NCBI RefSeq assembly: GCF_932526225.1
Contig: NC_064041.1
Location: 16,677,888-16,741,887 of the forward strand
DNA: 64,000 nt
Direction: 5' to 3'
DNA from: Nematostella vectensis
Taxonomy: Eukaryota > Cnidaria > Anthozoa > Actiniaria > Edwardsiidae
In this document: in pieces, positions 1 to 9,665 of the stretch
Layout: the number at the start of each line of letters is the position of its first letter
How positions within the stretch are numbered: the stretch's first letter is position 1
Position numbers and translations under genes: made by a program
The notes under the pieces: model-generated
Seen by the model: the letters and a program-made list of their open reading frames with translations, nothing else
The model's database searches: none
Told to the model about the DNA's origin: nothing

Positions 1-25
1 AAAAGCCTTGTGCTGCCATACCGAT

Positions 26-100
26 TGGGTAATCCGTATGTATGGTTTCCGTTTTGTTCTTCAGACCGGGTTCGATCCCAGGCCAATGGGCTTTTTTTTT
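26..100 (+). promoter_or_regulatory. Pol III type 2-like A box, B box and T-run terminator (reference copy)
   Basis: TGGGTAATCCG at 26-36 fits the A-box pattern TRGYNNANNNG at all fixed positions except the fourth. GGTTCGATCCC at 69-79 fits the B-box pattern GGTTCGANNCC. The 43-nt start-to-start spacing is that of a tRNA gene. The B box lies in a T-arm-like stem (4 of 5 pairs, flanks CCGGG and CCAGG), and a run of nine T at 92-100 follows 12 nt later. The seven bases before the A box do not pair with those after the T arm, so this is not an intact tRNA gene. It could be a tRNA-derived SINE head, a decayed tRNA, or a small Pol III RNA gene. The segment recurs in all 31 GC-rich stretches. Units from about 3.6 to 12 kb and around 16 kb read GATCAC at the end of the B box; units at about 12.07 and 16.09 kb have G to A inside the A box. 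Confidence 0.4.
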
Positions 101-325
101 AGTTCGTTTTTTTTTCTTTGTGCTGGACCCCCTTAATCCTGATAGGTTTTGGGCAAAAATAATAAAAAAAAGTGAGTTTGCAAAATAAGCTTGCTAGATT
201 TATTGATTATATGTATTCAATTTGTTCCTGGGAAGTTAACAAAAAACACAAAGCAAAGAGTTTGAGGAAGTAAACAAGTATGTGAACTTTAATGTTCTAT
301 TTGAAGGGGTGCATTTTGTACAGGG

Positions 326-344
326 AAGCATACATAGAATGCTT
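326..344. repeat. Small hairpin AAGCAT / ATGCTT
   Basis: This is a perfect 6-bp inverted repeat with a 7-nt loop, present in nearly every unit. In the unit at 4250-4450 the right arm is changed to ATTCTT with no compensating change on the left, which argues against strong structural constraint. Its role is unknown. Confidence 0.6.
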
Positions 345-642
345 AACTGGTGGAGAGGGAAGAGGTAAAAGTTTATTGAGCATAATTTCAACAATAGCAG
401 GGGGAAGAGAGGGGCACTCTCTTCATACAATATTGCAGTTGTTACCTATTATTAAATAAGTTTGTAACATGTCTATGTTTATTAAGCAAGGTCTATTTCT
501 GAGACAAGCAAACTCAAGTAAGGCTGTTGAAATAACAGGTGAGTGTTAAAAGAAAAACAATTATCTGATTAGAAAACTACTGTAGATTCCTTTGCACCAA
601 AATAAGAACAAACTTCATTTTGTTTGTTATTTATGAGGAACG

Positions 643-686
643 AGATGAGCTCTACAAAGCCATAAAGAAATATGTATTGCTCATCT
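643..686. repeat. 8-bp inverted repeat AGATGAGC / GCTCATCT
   Basis: Perfect 8-bp arms are separated by 28 nt of AT-rich DNA. The arrangement recurs in each unit. In the 43.0, 47.0 and 50.3 kb copies the left arm becomes AGATCAGC with no matching change on the right. It could be a remnant of an old miniature element or chance; I cannot assign a function. Confidence 0.55.
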
Positions 687-749
687 AAATTATACAAGTA
701 AATAATAATATTAAAAAAGAACTACTGTAAGTATCTAGAGTGGTTTTCA

Positions 750-866
750 TTAACCCGTGAAACAAAGTGTGATAGTTAAACGGTAATAGTTAGTAAAACA
801 CAAAAAAGTACAATAGAATCAGATCACCACAAAGTGTAATACGCTAAAGCGTAGTTCACGGGTTAA
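750..866. mobile_element. piggyBac-style miniature element with TTAA flanks (reference copy)
   Basis: TTAA at 750-753 and 863-866 bracket a 109-bp core that begins CCCGTGAA and ends TTCACGGG, an 8-bp perfect terminal inverted repeat. TTAA target duplication and CCC...GGG ends are the signature of piggyBac-family elements. The core is too short to code for anything, so it would be a non-autonomous MITE. Inside are a 13-bp direct repeat (ACAAAGTGTRATA, 762-774 and 829-841) and a 14-bp hairpin (TACGCT AA AGCGTA, 840-853). The bases outside the TTAA (TTCA / TGAA) also match, extending the inverted repeat to 16 bp. All 33 modules have one copy at the same place, so insertion preceded amplification. 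Copies begin at 750, 2751, 4764, 6772, 8781, 10790, 12798, 14805, 16813, 18820, 20824, 22832, 24866, 26878, 28891, 31008, 33035, 35043, 37048, 39117, 41126, 43137, 45144, 47153, 48116, 50442, 51405, 53729, 55757, 57767, 59774, 61783 and 63791. Confidence 0.6.
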
Positions 867-1054
867 TGAAGGTTTTGACATTTCAACCTTACATCCACAT
901 GAAAGTAATGCCTAATATCGAGTGCCCTACAGTAAGTGTTTTGCAGTCAAGTTGTTTTCTGTTAGTAGGTAAAAAAATATTCTAAATAATAGTAATCATA
1001 GCTATGGTCACCACTTACACATATAGAACTTGTAATGAAAAGAAAGAAAAAAAA

Positions 1055-1066
1055 ATATATATATAT
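1055..1066. repeat. (AT)n microsatellite after an A-run, reference short allele
   Basis: A run of A is followed by six AT dinucleotides. The same site in other units ranges from about 4 to 64 dinucleotides, which explains most of the unit length variation. Confidence 0.9.
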
Positions 1067-1202
1067 GCAGTCAAACAACAGAATTGCATGATAACCTTGA
1101 ATATATTGAATAAAGGACTGCAAAAAAACATCTTTTGTACTAGTTGCTTGAATTGACCCTTGGCTATTTTTAGCTGAATTCCCCTCCCCCACTAAAAAAG
1201 AA

Positions 1203-1218
1203 AATAATAATAATAATA
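1203..1218. repeat. (TAA)n trinucleotide tract
   Basis: Five TAA-type repeats sit in an A-rich stretch downstream of a C-rich patch. Copies at about 41.58, 45.60, 56.21, 60.23 and 62.24 kb have one extra repeat, so it is mildly unstable. Confidence 0.85.
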
Positions 1219-1299
1219 GAACAAAACTAAATAGAAAACAAACACAACAGAGACCCCCACCAACAATTTTGATTTTTTTTACTTTCCTTTAAAAGGGGA

Positions 1300-1343
1300 G
1301 TGTCATGGTTAAGAGATTTGCAATAGCTCTAGAGCCATGACAC
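1300..1343. repeat. 9-bp inverted repeat GTGTCATGG / CCATGACAC
   Basis: The arms are separated by 26 nt that contain the 10-bp palindrome GCTCTAGAGC just before the right arm. The arms are perfect in this unit and in copies near 3.34, 11.38, 15.39 and 58.35 kb. Most other units read CCCTGACAC on the right, leaving one internal mismatch with no compensating change. Confidence 0.65.
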
Positions 1344-1502
1344 AATGAACTTCAGTGAAATTCTAATACTGACTTATGAGCTTTTGGTACATGTGGGAGA
1401 CTTTAAAACAAAACAAAAAAAATGACCACAAACTGTCAATTAACATAGTTTTCAATATAATATTGCATATTATTTAATAAGGTATTCACAGCTTTTAAAA
1501 AG

Positions 1503-1519
1503 GTCAACTGTTTGTTGAC
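1503..1519. repeat. Hairpin GTCAAC / GTTGAC
   Basis: A perfect 6-bp stem has a 5-nt loop (TGTTT). It is first of three compact hairpins close together and is unchanged in the copies I compared. Confidence 0.65.
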
Positions 1520-1582
1520 ACTTAAAAGCCTACAATAATCACTGACTCCAGACATGCGCAGTACTATATTGCTGCCCCTTTA

Positions 1583-1603
1583 AAGTAAAATACAGCTTTA
1601 CTT
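1583..1603. repeat. Hairpin AAGTAAA / TTTACTT
   Basis: A perfect 7-bp stem has a 7-nt loop (ATACAGC). It follows a conserved patch with ATGCGCAGT. Left-subtype units read TTTTCTT in the right arm, breaking one pair. Confidence 0.6.
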
Positions 1604-1613
1604 AGTCAGTGTA

Positions 1614-1634
1614 GACAAAATTGCGGATTTTGTC
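1614..1634. repeat. Hairpin GACAAAAT / ATTTTGTC
   Basis: A perfect 8-bp stem has a 5-nt loop (TGCGG) and overlaps a 12-bp direct repeat, TGTCAATATTCT, repeated after 10 nt. It marks the entry to the GC-rich stretch and is my unit anchor. The copy near 46.01 kb has one arm base changed (GACGAAAT). Confidence 0.7.
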
Positions 1635-3638
1635 AATATTCTAATATGAATATGTCAATATTCTCCCCCCTTACGTCTTTATCTCTATTTATTTTATGAT
1701 TTTCACATGATACCAAAACAGCGTCTTTTTTCTTCGCTAATTTGATGTCATGTACACAATAAAAGAGATGCGCCCGTGCGCATGGCGAGTCCCCAAGGGA
1801 CCCAAGACGCCCAAATAGACCTCTGTTTTTTGTCATCCACAATCTCGGCGAGCTGTGCGTGGCGTAACCGTATTACAGGCCTGGGATCCTGTTTATTGTC
1901 CTCCCCATTAATGCGCGGGTTGGGATAACCAGAGTGTTGTACAGCATATTCGCTCGGAAATATCGGTGCTTGGGGCCTTCGGGTTCTTTACAGCCTTCCG
2001 TAAAAGCCTTGTGCTGCCATACCGATTGGGTAATCCGTATGTATGGTTTCCGTTTTGTTCTTCAGATCGGGTTCGATCCCAGGCCAATGGGCTTTTTTTT
2101 AGTTCGTTTTTTTTTTCTTTGTGCTGGACCCCCTTAATCCTGATAGGTTTTGCGCAAAAATAATAAAAAAAAGTGAGTTTGCAAAATAAGCTTGCTAGAT
2201 TTATTGATTATATGTATTCAATTTGTTCCTGGGAAGTTAACAAAAAACACAAAGCAAAGAGTTTGAGGAAGTAAACAAGTATGTGAACTTTAATGTTCTA
2301 TTTGAAGGGGTGCATTTTGTACAGGGAAGCATACATAGAATGCTTAACTGGTGGAGAGGGAAGAGGTAAAAGTTTATTGAGCATAATTTCAACAATAGCA
2401 GGGGGAAGAGAGGGGCCCTCTCTTCATACAATATTGCAGTTGTTACCTATTATTAAATAAGTTTGTAACATGTCTTTGTTTATTAAGCAAGGTCTATTTC
2501 TGAGACAAGCAAACTCAAGTAAGGCTGTTGAAATAACAGGTGAGTGTTAAAAGAAAAACAATTATCTGATTAGAAAACTACTGTAGATTCCTTTGCACCA
2601 AAATAAGAACAAACTTCATTTTGTTTGTTATTTATGAGGAACGAGATGAGCTCTACAAAGCCATAAAGAAATATGTATTGCTCATCTAAATTATACAAGT
2701 AAATAATAATATTAAAAAAGAACTACTGTAAGTATCTAGAGTGGTTTTCATTAACCCGTGAAACAAAGTGTGATAGTTAAACGGTAATAGTTAGTAAAAC
2801 ACAAAAAAGTACAATAGAATCAGATCACCACAAAGTGTAATACGCTAAAGCGTAGTTCACGGGTTAATGAAGGTTTTGACATTTCAACCTTACATCCACA
2901 TGAAAGTAATGCTCAATATCGAGTGCCCTACAGTGAGTGTTTTGCAGTCAAGTTGTTTTCTGTTAGTAGGTAAAAAAATATTCTAACTAATAGTAATCAT
3001 AGCTATGGTCACCACTTACACATATAGAACTTGTAATGAAAAGAAAGAAAAATATATATATATATATATATATGCAGTCAAACAACAGAATTGCATGATA
3101 ACCTTGAATATATTGAATAAAGGACTGCAAAAAAACATCTTTTGTACTAGTTGCTTGAATTGACCCTTGGCTATTTTTAGCTGAATTCCCCTCCCCCACT
3201 AAAAAAGAAAATAATAATAATAATAGAACAAAACTAAATAGAAAACAAACACAACAGAGACCCCCACCAACAATTTTGATTTTTTTTACTTTCCTTTAAA
3301 AGGGGAGTGTCATGGTTAAGAGATTTGGAATAGCTCTAGAGCCATGACACAATGAACTTCAGTGAAATTCTAAAACTGACTTATGAGCTTTTGGTACATG
3401 TGGGAGACTTTAAACAAAACAAAAAAAATGACCACAAACTGTCAATTAACATAGTTTTCAATATAATATTGCATATTATTTAATAAGGTATTCACAGCTT
3501 TTAAAAAGGTCAACTGTTTGTTGACACTTAAAAGCCTACAATAATCACTGACTCCAGACATGCGCAGTACTATATTGCTGCCCCTTTAAAGTAAAATACA
3601 GCTTTACTTAGTCAGTGTAGACAAAATTGCGGATTTTG
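1633..3638. repeat. Tandem unit 1
   Basis: 2,006 bp; TTAA element at 2751-2867. It lacks 5 nt (TTGCA) after GGGATAACC at about 1929, a deletion not seen in other copies. A box 2027-2037, B box 2070-2080, T8 at 2093-2100. Confidence 0.95.
1760..2100. other. GC-rich stretch of the unit (reference copy)
   Basis: This part is visibly richer in G+C and CpG than the rest of the unit. It starts near a 6-bp hairpin ATGCGC CCGT GCGCAT (1768-1783) and a 5-bp hairpin GTCCC/GGGAC, and ends at the Pol III-like boxes and T run. The minus strand is open for about 89 codons here in most units, but the frame has a stop in the unit at 28170 and shifts elsewhere. I treat it as non-coding. Its origin is unknown; a tRNA-derived SINE-like insertion is one possibility. 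Confidence 0.6.
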
Positions 3639-5647
3639 TCAATATTCTAATATGAATATGTCAATATTCTCCCCCCTTACGTCTTTATCTCTATTTATTT
3701 TATGATTTTCACATGATACCAAAACAGCGTCTTTTTTCTTCGCTAATTTGATGTCATGTACACAATAAAAGAGATGCGCCCGTGCGCATGGCGAGTCCCC
3801 AAGGGACCCAAGACGCCCAAATAGACCTCTGTTTTTTGTCATCCACAATCTCGGCGAGCTGTGCGTGGCGTAACCGTATTACAGGCCTGGGATCCTGTTT
3901 ATTGTCCTCCCCATTAATGCGCGGGTTGGGATAACCTTGCAAGAGTGTTGTACAGCATATTCGCTCGGAAATATCGGTGCTTGGCGCCTTCGGGTTCTTT
4001 ACAGCCTTCCGTAAAAGCCTTGTGCTGCCATACCGATTGGGTAATCCGTATGTATGGTTTCCGTTTTGTTCTTCAGACCGGGTTCGATCACAGGCCAATG
4101 GGCTTTTTTTTTAGTTCGTTTTTTTTTTTCTTTGTGCTGGACCCCCTTAATCCTTAGAGGTTTTGCGCAAAAATAATAAAAAAAAGTGAGTTTGCAAAAT
4201 AAGCTTGCTAGATTTATTGATTATATGTATTCAATTTGTTCCTGGGAAGTTAACAAAAAACACAAAGCAAAGAGTTTGAGGAAGTAAACAAGTATGTGAA
4301 CTTTAATGTTCTATTTGAAGGGGTGCATTTTGTACAGGGAAGCATACATAGAATTCTTAACTGGTGGAGAGGGAAGAGGTAAAAGTTTATTGAGCATAAT
4401 TTCAACAATAGCAGGGGGAAGAGAGGGGCACTCTCTTCATACAATATTGCAGTTGTTACCTATTATTAAATAAGTTTGTAACATGTCTTTGTTTATTAAG
4501 CAAGGTCTATTTCTGAGACAAGCAAACTCAAGTAAGGCTGTTGAAATAACAGGTGAGTGTTAAAAGAAAAACAATTATCTGATTAGAAAACTACTGTAGA
4601 TTCCTTTGCACCAAAATAAGAACAAACTTCATTTTGTTTGTTATTTATGAGGAACGAGATGAGCTCTACAAAGCCATAAAGAAATATGTATTGCTCATCT
4701 AAATTATACAAGTAAATAATAATATTAAAAAAGAACTACTGTAAGTATCTAGAGTGGTTTTCATTAACCCGTGAAACAAAGTGTGATAGTTAAACGGTAA
4801 TAGTTAGTAAAACACAAAAAAGTACAATAGAATCAGATCACCACAAAGTGTAATACGCTAAAGCGTAGTTCACGGGTTAATGAAGGTTTTGACATTTCAA
4901 CCTTACATCCACATGAAAGTAATGCCTAATATCGAGTGCCCTACAGTAAGTGTTTTGCAGTCAAGTTGTTTTCTGTTAGTAGGTAAAAAAATATTCTAAA
5001 TAATAGTAATCATAGCTATGGTCACCACTTACACATATAGAACTTGTAATGAAAAGAAAGAAAAAAAAATATATATATATGCAGTCAAACAACAGAATTG
5101 CATGATAACCTTGAATATATTGAATAAAGGACTGCAAAAAAACATCTTTTGTACTAGTTGCTTGAATTGACCCTTGGCTATTTTTAGCTGAATTCCCCTC
5201 CCCCTCTAAATAAGAAAATAATAATAATAATAGAACAAAACTAAAAAGAAAACAAACACAACAGAGACCCCCCACCAACAATTTTGATTTCTTTTACTTT
5301 CCTTTAAAAGGGGAGTGTCATGGTTAAGAGATTTGCAATAGCTCTAGAGCCCTGACACAATGAACTTCAGTGAAATTCTAATACTGACTTATGAGCTTTT
5401 GGTACATGTGGCAGACTTTAAACAAAACAAAAAAAAATGACCACAAACTGTCAATTAACATAGTTTTCAATATAATATTGCATATTATTTAATAAGGTAT
5501 TCACAGCTTTTAAAAAGGTCAACTGTTTGTTGACACTTAAAAGCCTACAATAATCACTGACTCCAGACATGCGCAGTACTATGTTGCTGCCCCTTTAAAG
5601 TAAAATACAGCTTTTCTTAGTCAGCGTAGACAAAATTGCGGATTTTG
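3639..5647. repeat. Tandem unit 2
   Basis: 2,009 bp; TTAA element 4764-4880. B box ends GATCAC. The small AAGCAT hairpin is disrupted (ATTCTT). From about 5.2 kb on it switches to the CTCTAAATAAG / GACCCCCCACC variant typical of the next units. Confidence 0.95.
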
Positions 5648-7656
5648 TCAATATTCTAATATGAATATGTCAATATTCTCCCCACTTACGTCTTTATTTC
5701 TATTTATGTTATGCTTTTCACATGATACCAAAACAGCGTCTTTTTTCTTCGCTAATTTGATGTCATGTACACAATAAAAGAGATGCGCCCGTGCGCATCG
5801 CGAGTCCCCAAGGGAACCAAGACGCCCAAATAGACCTCTATTTTTTGTCATCCACAATCTCGGCGAGCTGTGCGTGGCGTAACCGTATTACAGGCCTGGG
5901 ATCCTGTTTATTGTCCTCCCCATTAATGCGCGGGTTGGGATAACCTTGCAAGAGTGTTGTACAGCATATTCGCTCGGAAATATCGGTGCTTGGCGCCTTC
6001 GGGTTCTTTACAGCCTTCCGTAAAAGCCTTGTGCTGCCATACCGATTGGGTAATCCGTATGTATGGTTTCCGTTTTGTTCTTCAGACCGGGTTCGATCAC
6101 AGGCCAATGGGCTTTTTTTTTAGTTCGTTTTTTTTTTCTTTGTGCTGGACCCCCTTAATCCTGAGAGGTTTTGCGCAAAAATAATAAAAAAAAGTGAGTT
6201 TGCAAAATAAGCTTGCTAGATTTATTGATTATATGTATTCAATTTGTTCCTGGGAAGTTAACAAAAAACACAAAGCAAAGAGTTTGAGGAAGTAAACAAG
6301 TATGTGAACTTTAATGTTCTATTTGAAGGGGTGCATTTTGTACAGGGAAGCATACATAGAATGCTTAACTGGTGGAGAGGGAAGAGGTAAAAGTTTATTG
6401 AGCATAATTTCAACAATAGCAGGGGGAAGAGAGGGGCACTCTCTTCATACAATATTGCAGTTGTTACCTATTATTAAATAAGTTTGTAACATGTCTTTGT
6501 TTATTAAGCAAGGTCTATTTCTGAGACAAGCAAACTCAAGTAAGGCTGTTGAAATAACAGGTGAGTGTTAAAAGAAAAACAATTATCTGATTAGAAAACT
6601 ACTGTAGATTCCTTTGCACCAAAATAAGAACAAACTTCATTTTGTTTGTTATTTATGAGGAACGAGATGAGCTCTACAAAGCCATAAAGAAATATGTATT
6701 GCTCATCTAAATTATACAAGTAAATAATAATATTAAAAAAGAACTACTGTAAGTATCTAGAGTGGTTTTCATTAACCCGTGAAACAAAGTGTGATAGTTA
6801 AACGGTAATAGTTAGTAAAACACAAAAAAGTACAATAGAATCAGATCACCACAAAGTGTAATACGCTAAAGCGTAGTTCACGGGTTAATGAAGGTTTTGA
6901 CATTTCAACCTTACATCCACATGAAAGTAATGCCTAATATCGAGTGCCCTACAGTAAGTGTTTTGCAGTCAAGTTGTTTTCTGTTAGTAGGTAAAAAAAT
7001 ATTCTAAATAATAGTAATCATAGCTATGGTCACCACTTACACATATAGAACTTGTAATGAAAAGAAAGAAAAAAAAAATATATATATATGCAGTCAAACA
7101 ACAGAATTGCATGATAACCTTGAATATATTGAATAAAGGACTGCAAAAAAACATCTTTTGTACTAGTTGCTTGAATTGACCCTTGGCTATTTTTAGCTGA
7201 ATTCCCCTCCCCCTCTAAATAAGAAAATAATAATAATAATAGAACAAAACTAAAAAGAAAACAAACACAACAGAGACCCCCCACCAACAATTTTGATTTC
7301 TTTTACTTTCCTTTAAAAGGGGAGTGTCATGGTTAAGAGATTTGCAATAGCTCTAGAGCCCTGACACAATGAACTTCAGTGAAATTCTAATACTGACTTA
7401 TGAGCTTTTGGTACATGTGGCAGACTTTAAACAAAACAAAAAAAAATGACCACAAACTGTCAATTAACATAGTTTTCAATATAATATTGCATATTATTTA
7501 ATAAGGTATTCACAGCTTTTAAAAAGGTCAACTGTTTGTTGACACTTAAAAGCCTACAATAATCACTGACTCCAGACATGCGCAGTACTATGTTGCTGCC
7601 CCTTTAAAGTAAAATACAGCTTTTCTTAGTCAGCGTAGACAAAATTGCGGATTTTG
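5648..7656. repeat. Tandem unit 3
   Basis: 2,009 bp; TTAA element 6772-6888. It carries the CGCATCGCGAG and TATGTTATGC variants and is nearly identical to the next unit. Confidence 0.95.
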
Positions 7657-9665
7657 TCAATATTCTAATATGAATATGTCAATATTCTCCCCACTTACGT
7701 CTTTATTTCTATTTATGTTATGCTTTTCACATGATACCAAAACAGCGTCTTTTTTCTTCGCTAATTTGATGTCATGTACACAATAAAAGAGATGCGCCCG
7801 TGCGCATCGCGAGTCCCCAAGGGAACCAAGACGCCCAAATAGACCTCTATTTTTTGTCATCCACAATCTCGGCGAGCTGTGCGTGGCGTAACCGTATTAC
7901 AGGCCTGGGATCCTGTTTATTGTCCTCCCCATTAATGCGCGGGTTGGGATAACCTTGCAAGAGTGTTGTACAGCATATTCGCTCGGAAATATCGGTGCTT
8001 GGCGCCTTCGGGTTCTTTACAGCCTTCCGTAAAAGCCTTGTGCTGCCATACCGATTGGGTAATCCGTATGTATGGTTTCCGTTTTGTTCTTCAGACCGGG
8101 TTCGATCACAGGCCAATGGGCTTTTTTTTTAGTTCGTTTTTTTTTTCTTTGTGCTGGACCCCCTTAATCCTGAGAGGTTTTGCGCAAAAATAATAAAAAA
8201 AAGTGAGTTTGCAAAATAAGCTTGCTAGATTTATTGATTATATGTATTCAATTTGTTCCTGGGAAGTTAACAAAAAACACAAAGCAAAGAGTTTGAGGAA
8301 GTAAACAAGTATGTGAACTTTAATGTTCTATTTGAAGGGGTGCATTTTGTACAGGGAAGCATACATAGAATGCTTAACTGGTGGAGAGGGAAGAGGTAAA
8401 AGTTTATTGAGCATAATTTCAACAATAGCAGGGGGAAGAGAGGGGCACTCTCTTCATACAATATTGCAGTTGTTACCTATTATTAAATAAGTTTGTAACA
8501 TGTCTTTGTTTATTAAGCAAGGTCTATTTCTGAGACAAGCAAACTCAAGTAAGGCTGTTGAAATAACAGGTGAGTGTTAAAAGAAAAACAATTATCTGAT
8601 TAGAAAACTACTGTAGATTCCTTTGCACCAAAATAAGAACAAACTTCATTTTGTTTGTTATTTATGAGGAACGAGATGAGCTCTACAAAGCCATAAAGAA
8701 ATATGTATTGCTCATCTAAATTATACAAGTAAATAATAATATTAAAAAAGAACTACTGTAAGTATCTAGAGTGGTTTTCATTAACCCGTGAAACAAAGTG
8801 TGATAGTTAAACGGTAATAGTTAGTAAAACACAAAAAAGTACAATAGAATCAGATCACCACAAAGTGTAATACGCTAAAGCGTAGTTCACGGGTTAATGA
8901 AGGTTTTGACATTTCAACCTTACATCCACATGAAAGTAATGCCTAATATCGAGTGCCCTACAGTAAGTGTTTTGCAGTCAAGTTGTTTTCTGTTAGTAGG
9001 TAAAAAAATATTCTAAATAATAGTAATCATAGCTATGGTCACCACTTACACATATAGAACTTGTAATGAAAAGAAAGAAAAAAAAAATATATATATATGC
9101 AGTCAAACAACAGAATTGCATGATAACCTTGAATATATTGAATAAAGGACTGCAAAAAAACATCTTTTGTACTAGTTGCTTGAATTGACCCTTGGCTATT
9201 TTTAGCTGAATTCCCCTCCCCCTCTAAATAAGAAAATAATAATAATAATAGAACAAAACTAAAAAGAAAACAAACACAACAGAGACCCCCCACCAACAAT
9301 TTTGATTTCTTTTACTTTCCTTTAAAAGGGGAGTGTCATGGTTAAGAGATTTGCAATAGCTCTAGAGCCCTGACACAATGAACTTCAGTGAAATTCTAAT
9401 ACTGACTTATGAGCTTTTGGTACATGTGGCAGACTTTAAACAAAACAAAAAAAAATGACCACAAACTGTCAATTAACATAGTTTTCAATATAATATTGCA
9501 TATTATTTAATAAGGTATTCACAGCTTTTAAAAAGGTCAACTGTTTGTTGACACTTAAAAGCCTACAATAATCACTGACTCCAGACATGCGCAGTACTAT
9601 GTTGCTGCCCCTTTAAAGTAAAATACAGCTTTTCTTAGTCAGCGTAGACAAAATTGCGGATTTTG
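7657..9665. repeat. Tandem unit 4
   Basis: 2,009 bp; TTAA element 8781-8897. I saw no clear difference from unit 3 except one base of A-run length, so it is probably a very recent duplicate. Confidence 0.95.

Larger units (their letters stand above)
1..1632. repeat. Tandem unit 0 (partial, 5' cut)
   Basis: This unit starts inside the GC-rich stretch. It has the A box, B box and a T9 run at the left edge, and the TTAA-flanked element at 750-866. The 1300-1343 inverted repeat is perfect in this copy (right arm CCATGACAC). I use it as the reference copy for the sub-unit features listed below. Confidence 0.95.

Noticed and set aside
20-91. Intact tRNA gene
   Set aside because: A and B boxes are present, but the acceptor stem does not pair, the T stem has a mismatch and no clear anticodon arm can be drawn.
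289-325. Possible spliced-leader RNA gene: TTCTATTTGAA resembles the tunicate leader and ATTTTGT follows like an Sm site
   Set aside because: The match is only 11 bases, no GT donor follows at the expected place, and no convincing snRNA-like stems or Sm site are present. Probably chance.
236-430. Recurrent minus-strand 64-codon frame with a hydrophobic, leucine-rich N-terminus resembling a signal or membrane peptide
   Set aside because: It is low-complexity translation of purine-rich DNA on the plus strand, present in every unit with no sign of codon-level constraint, no visible promoter and no recognised family.
1770-1985. Scattered 5S rRNA-like words (ATCTCGGCGAGCT, CTGGTTA, TTGGGATAACC, GGAAATATCGGTGCTTGG) in the right order
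   Set aside because: They are spread over about 200 bp instead of about 80 bp and separated by unrelated DNA, so no 5S structure is possible. An Infernal 5S search would settle it; a significant hit would reopen the idea of a decayed 5S-derived element.
1847-2116. Recurrent minus-strand open frame of about 89 codons (up to 122 where a longer upstream start is open) in the GC-rich stretch, a possible small protein
   Set aside because: The frame recurs because the DNA repeats. It is broken in this unit by the 5-nt deletion near 1929 and by a stop near 28170, its ends vary between units, and its N-terminal region is the antisense of the B box (the WAGIEPG-type string seen opposite tRNA-like B boxes). 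No known domain is visible.
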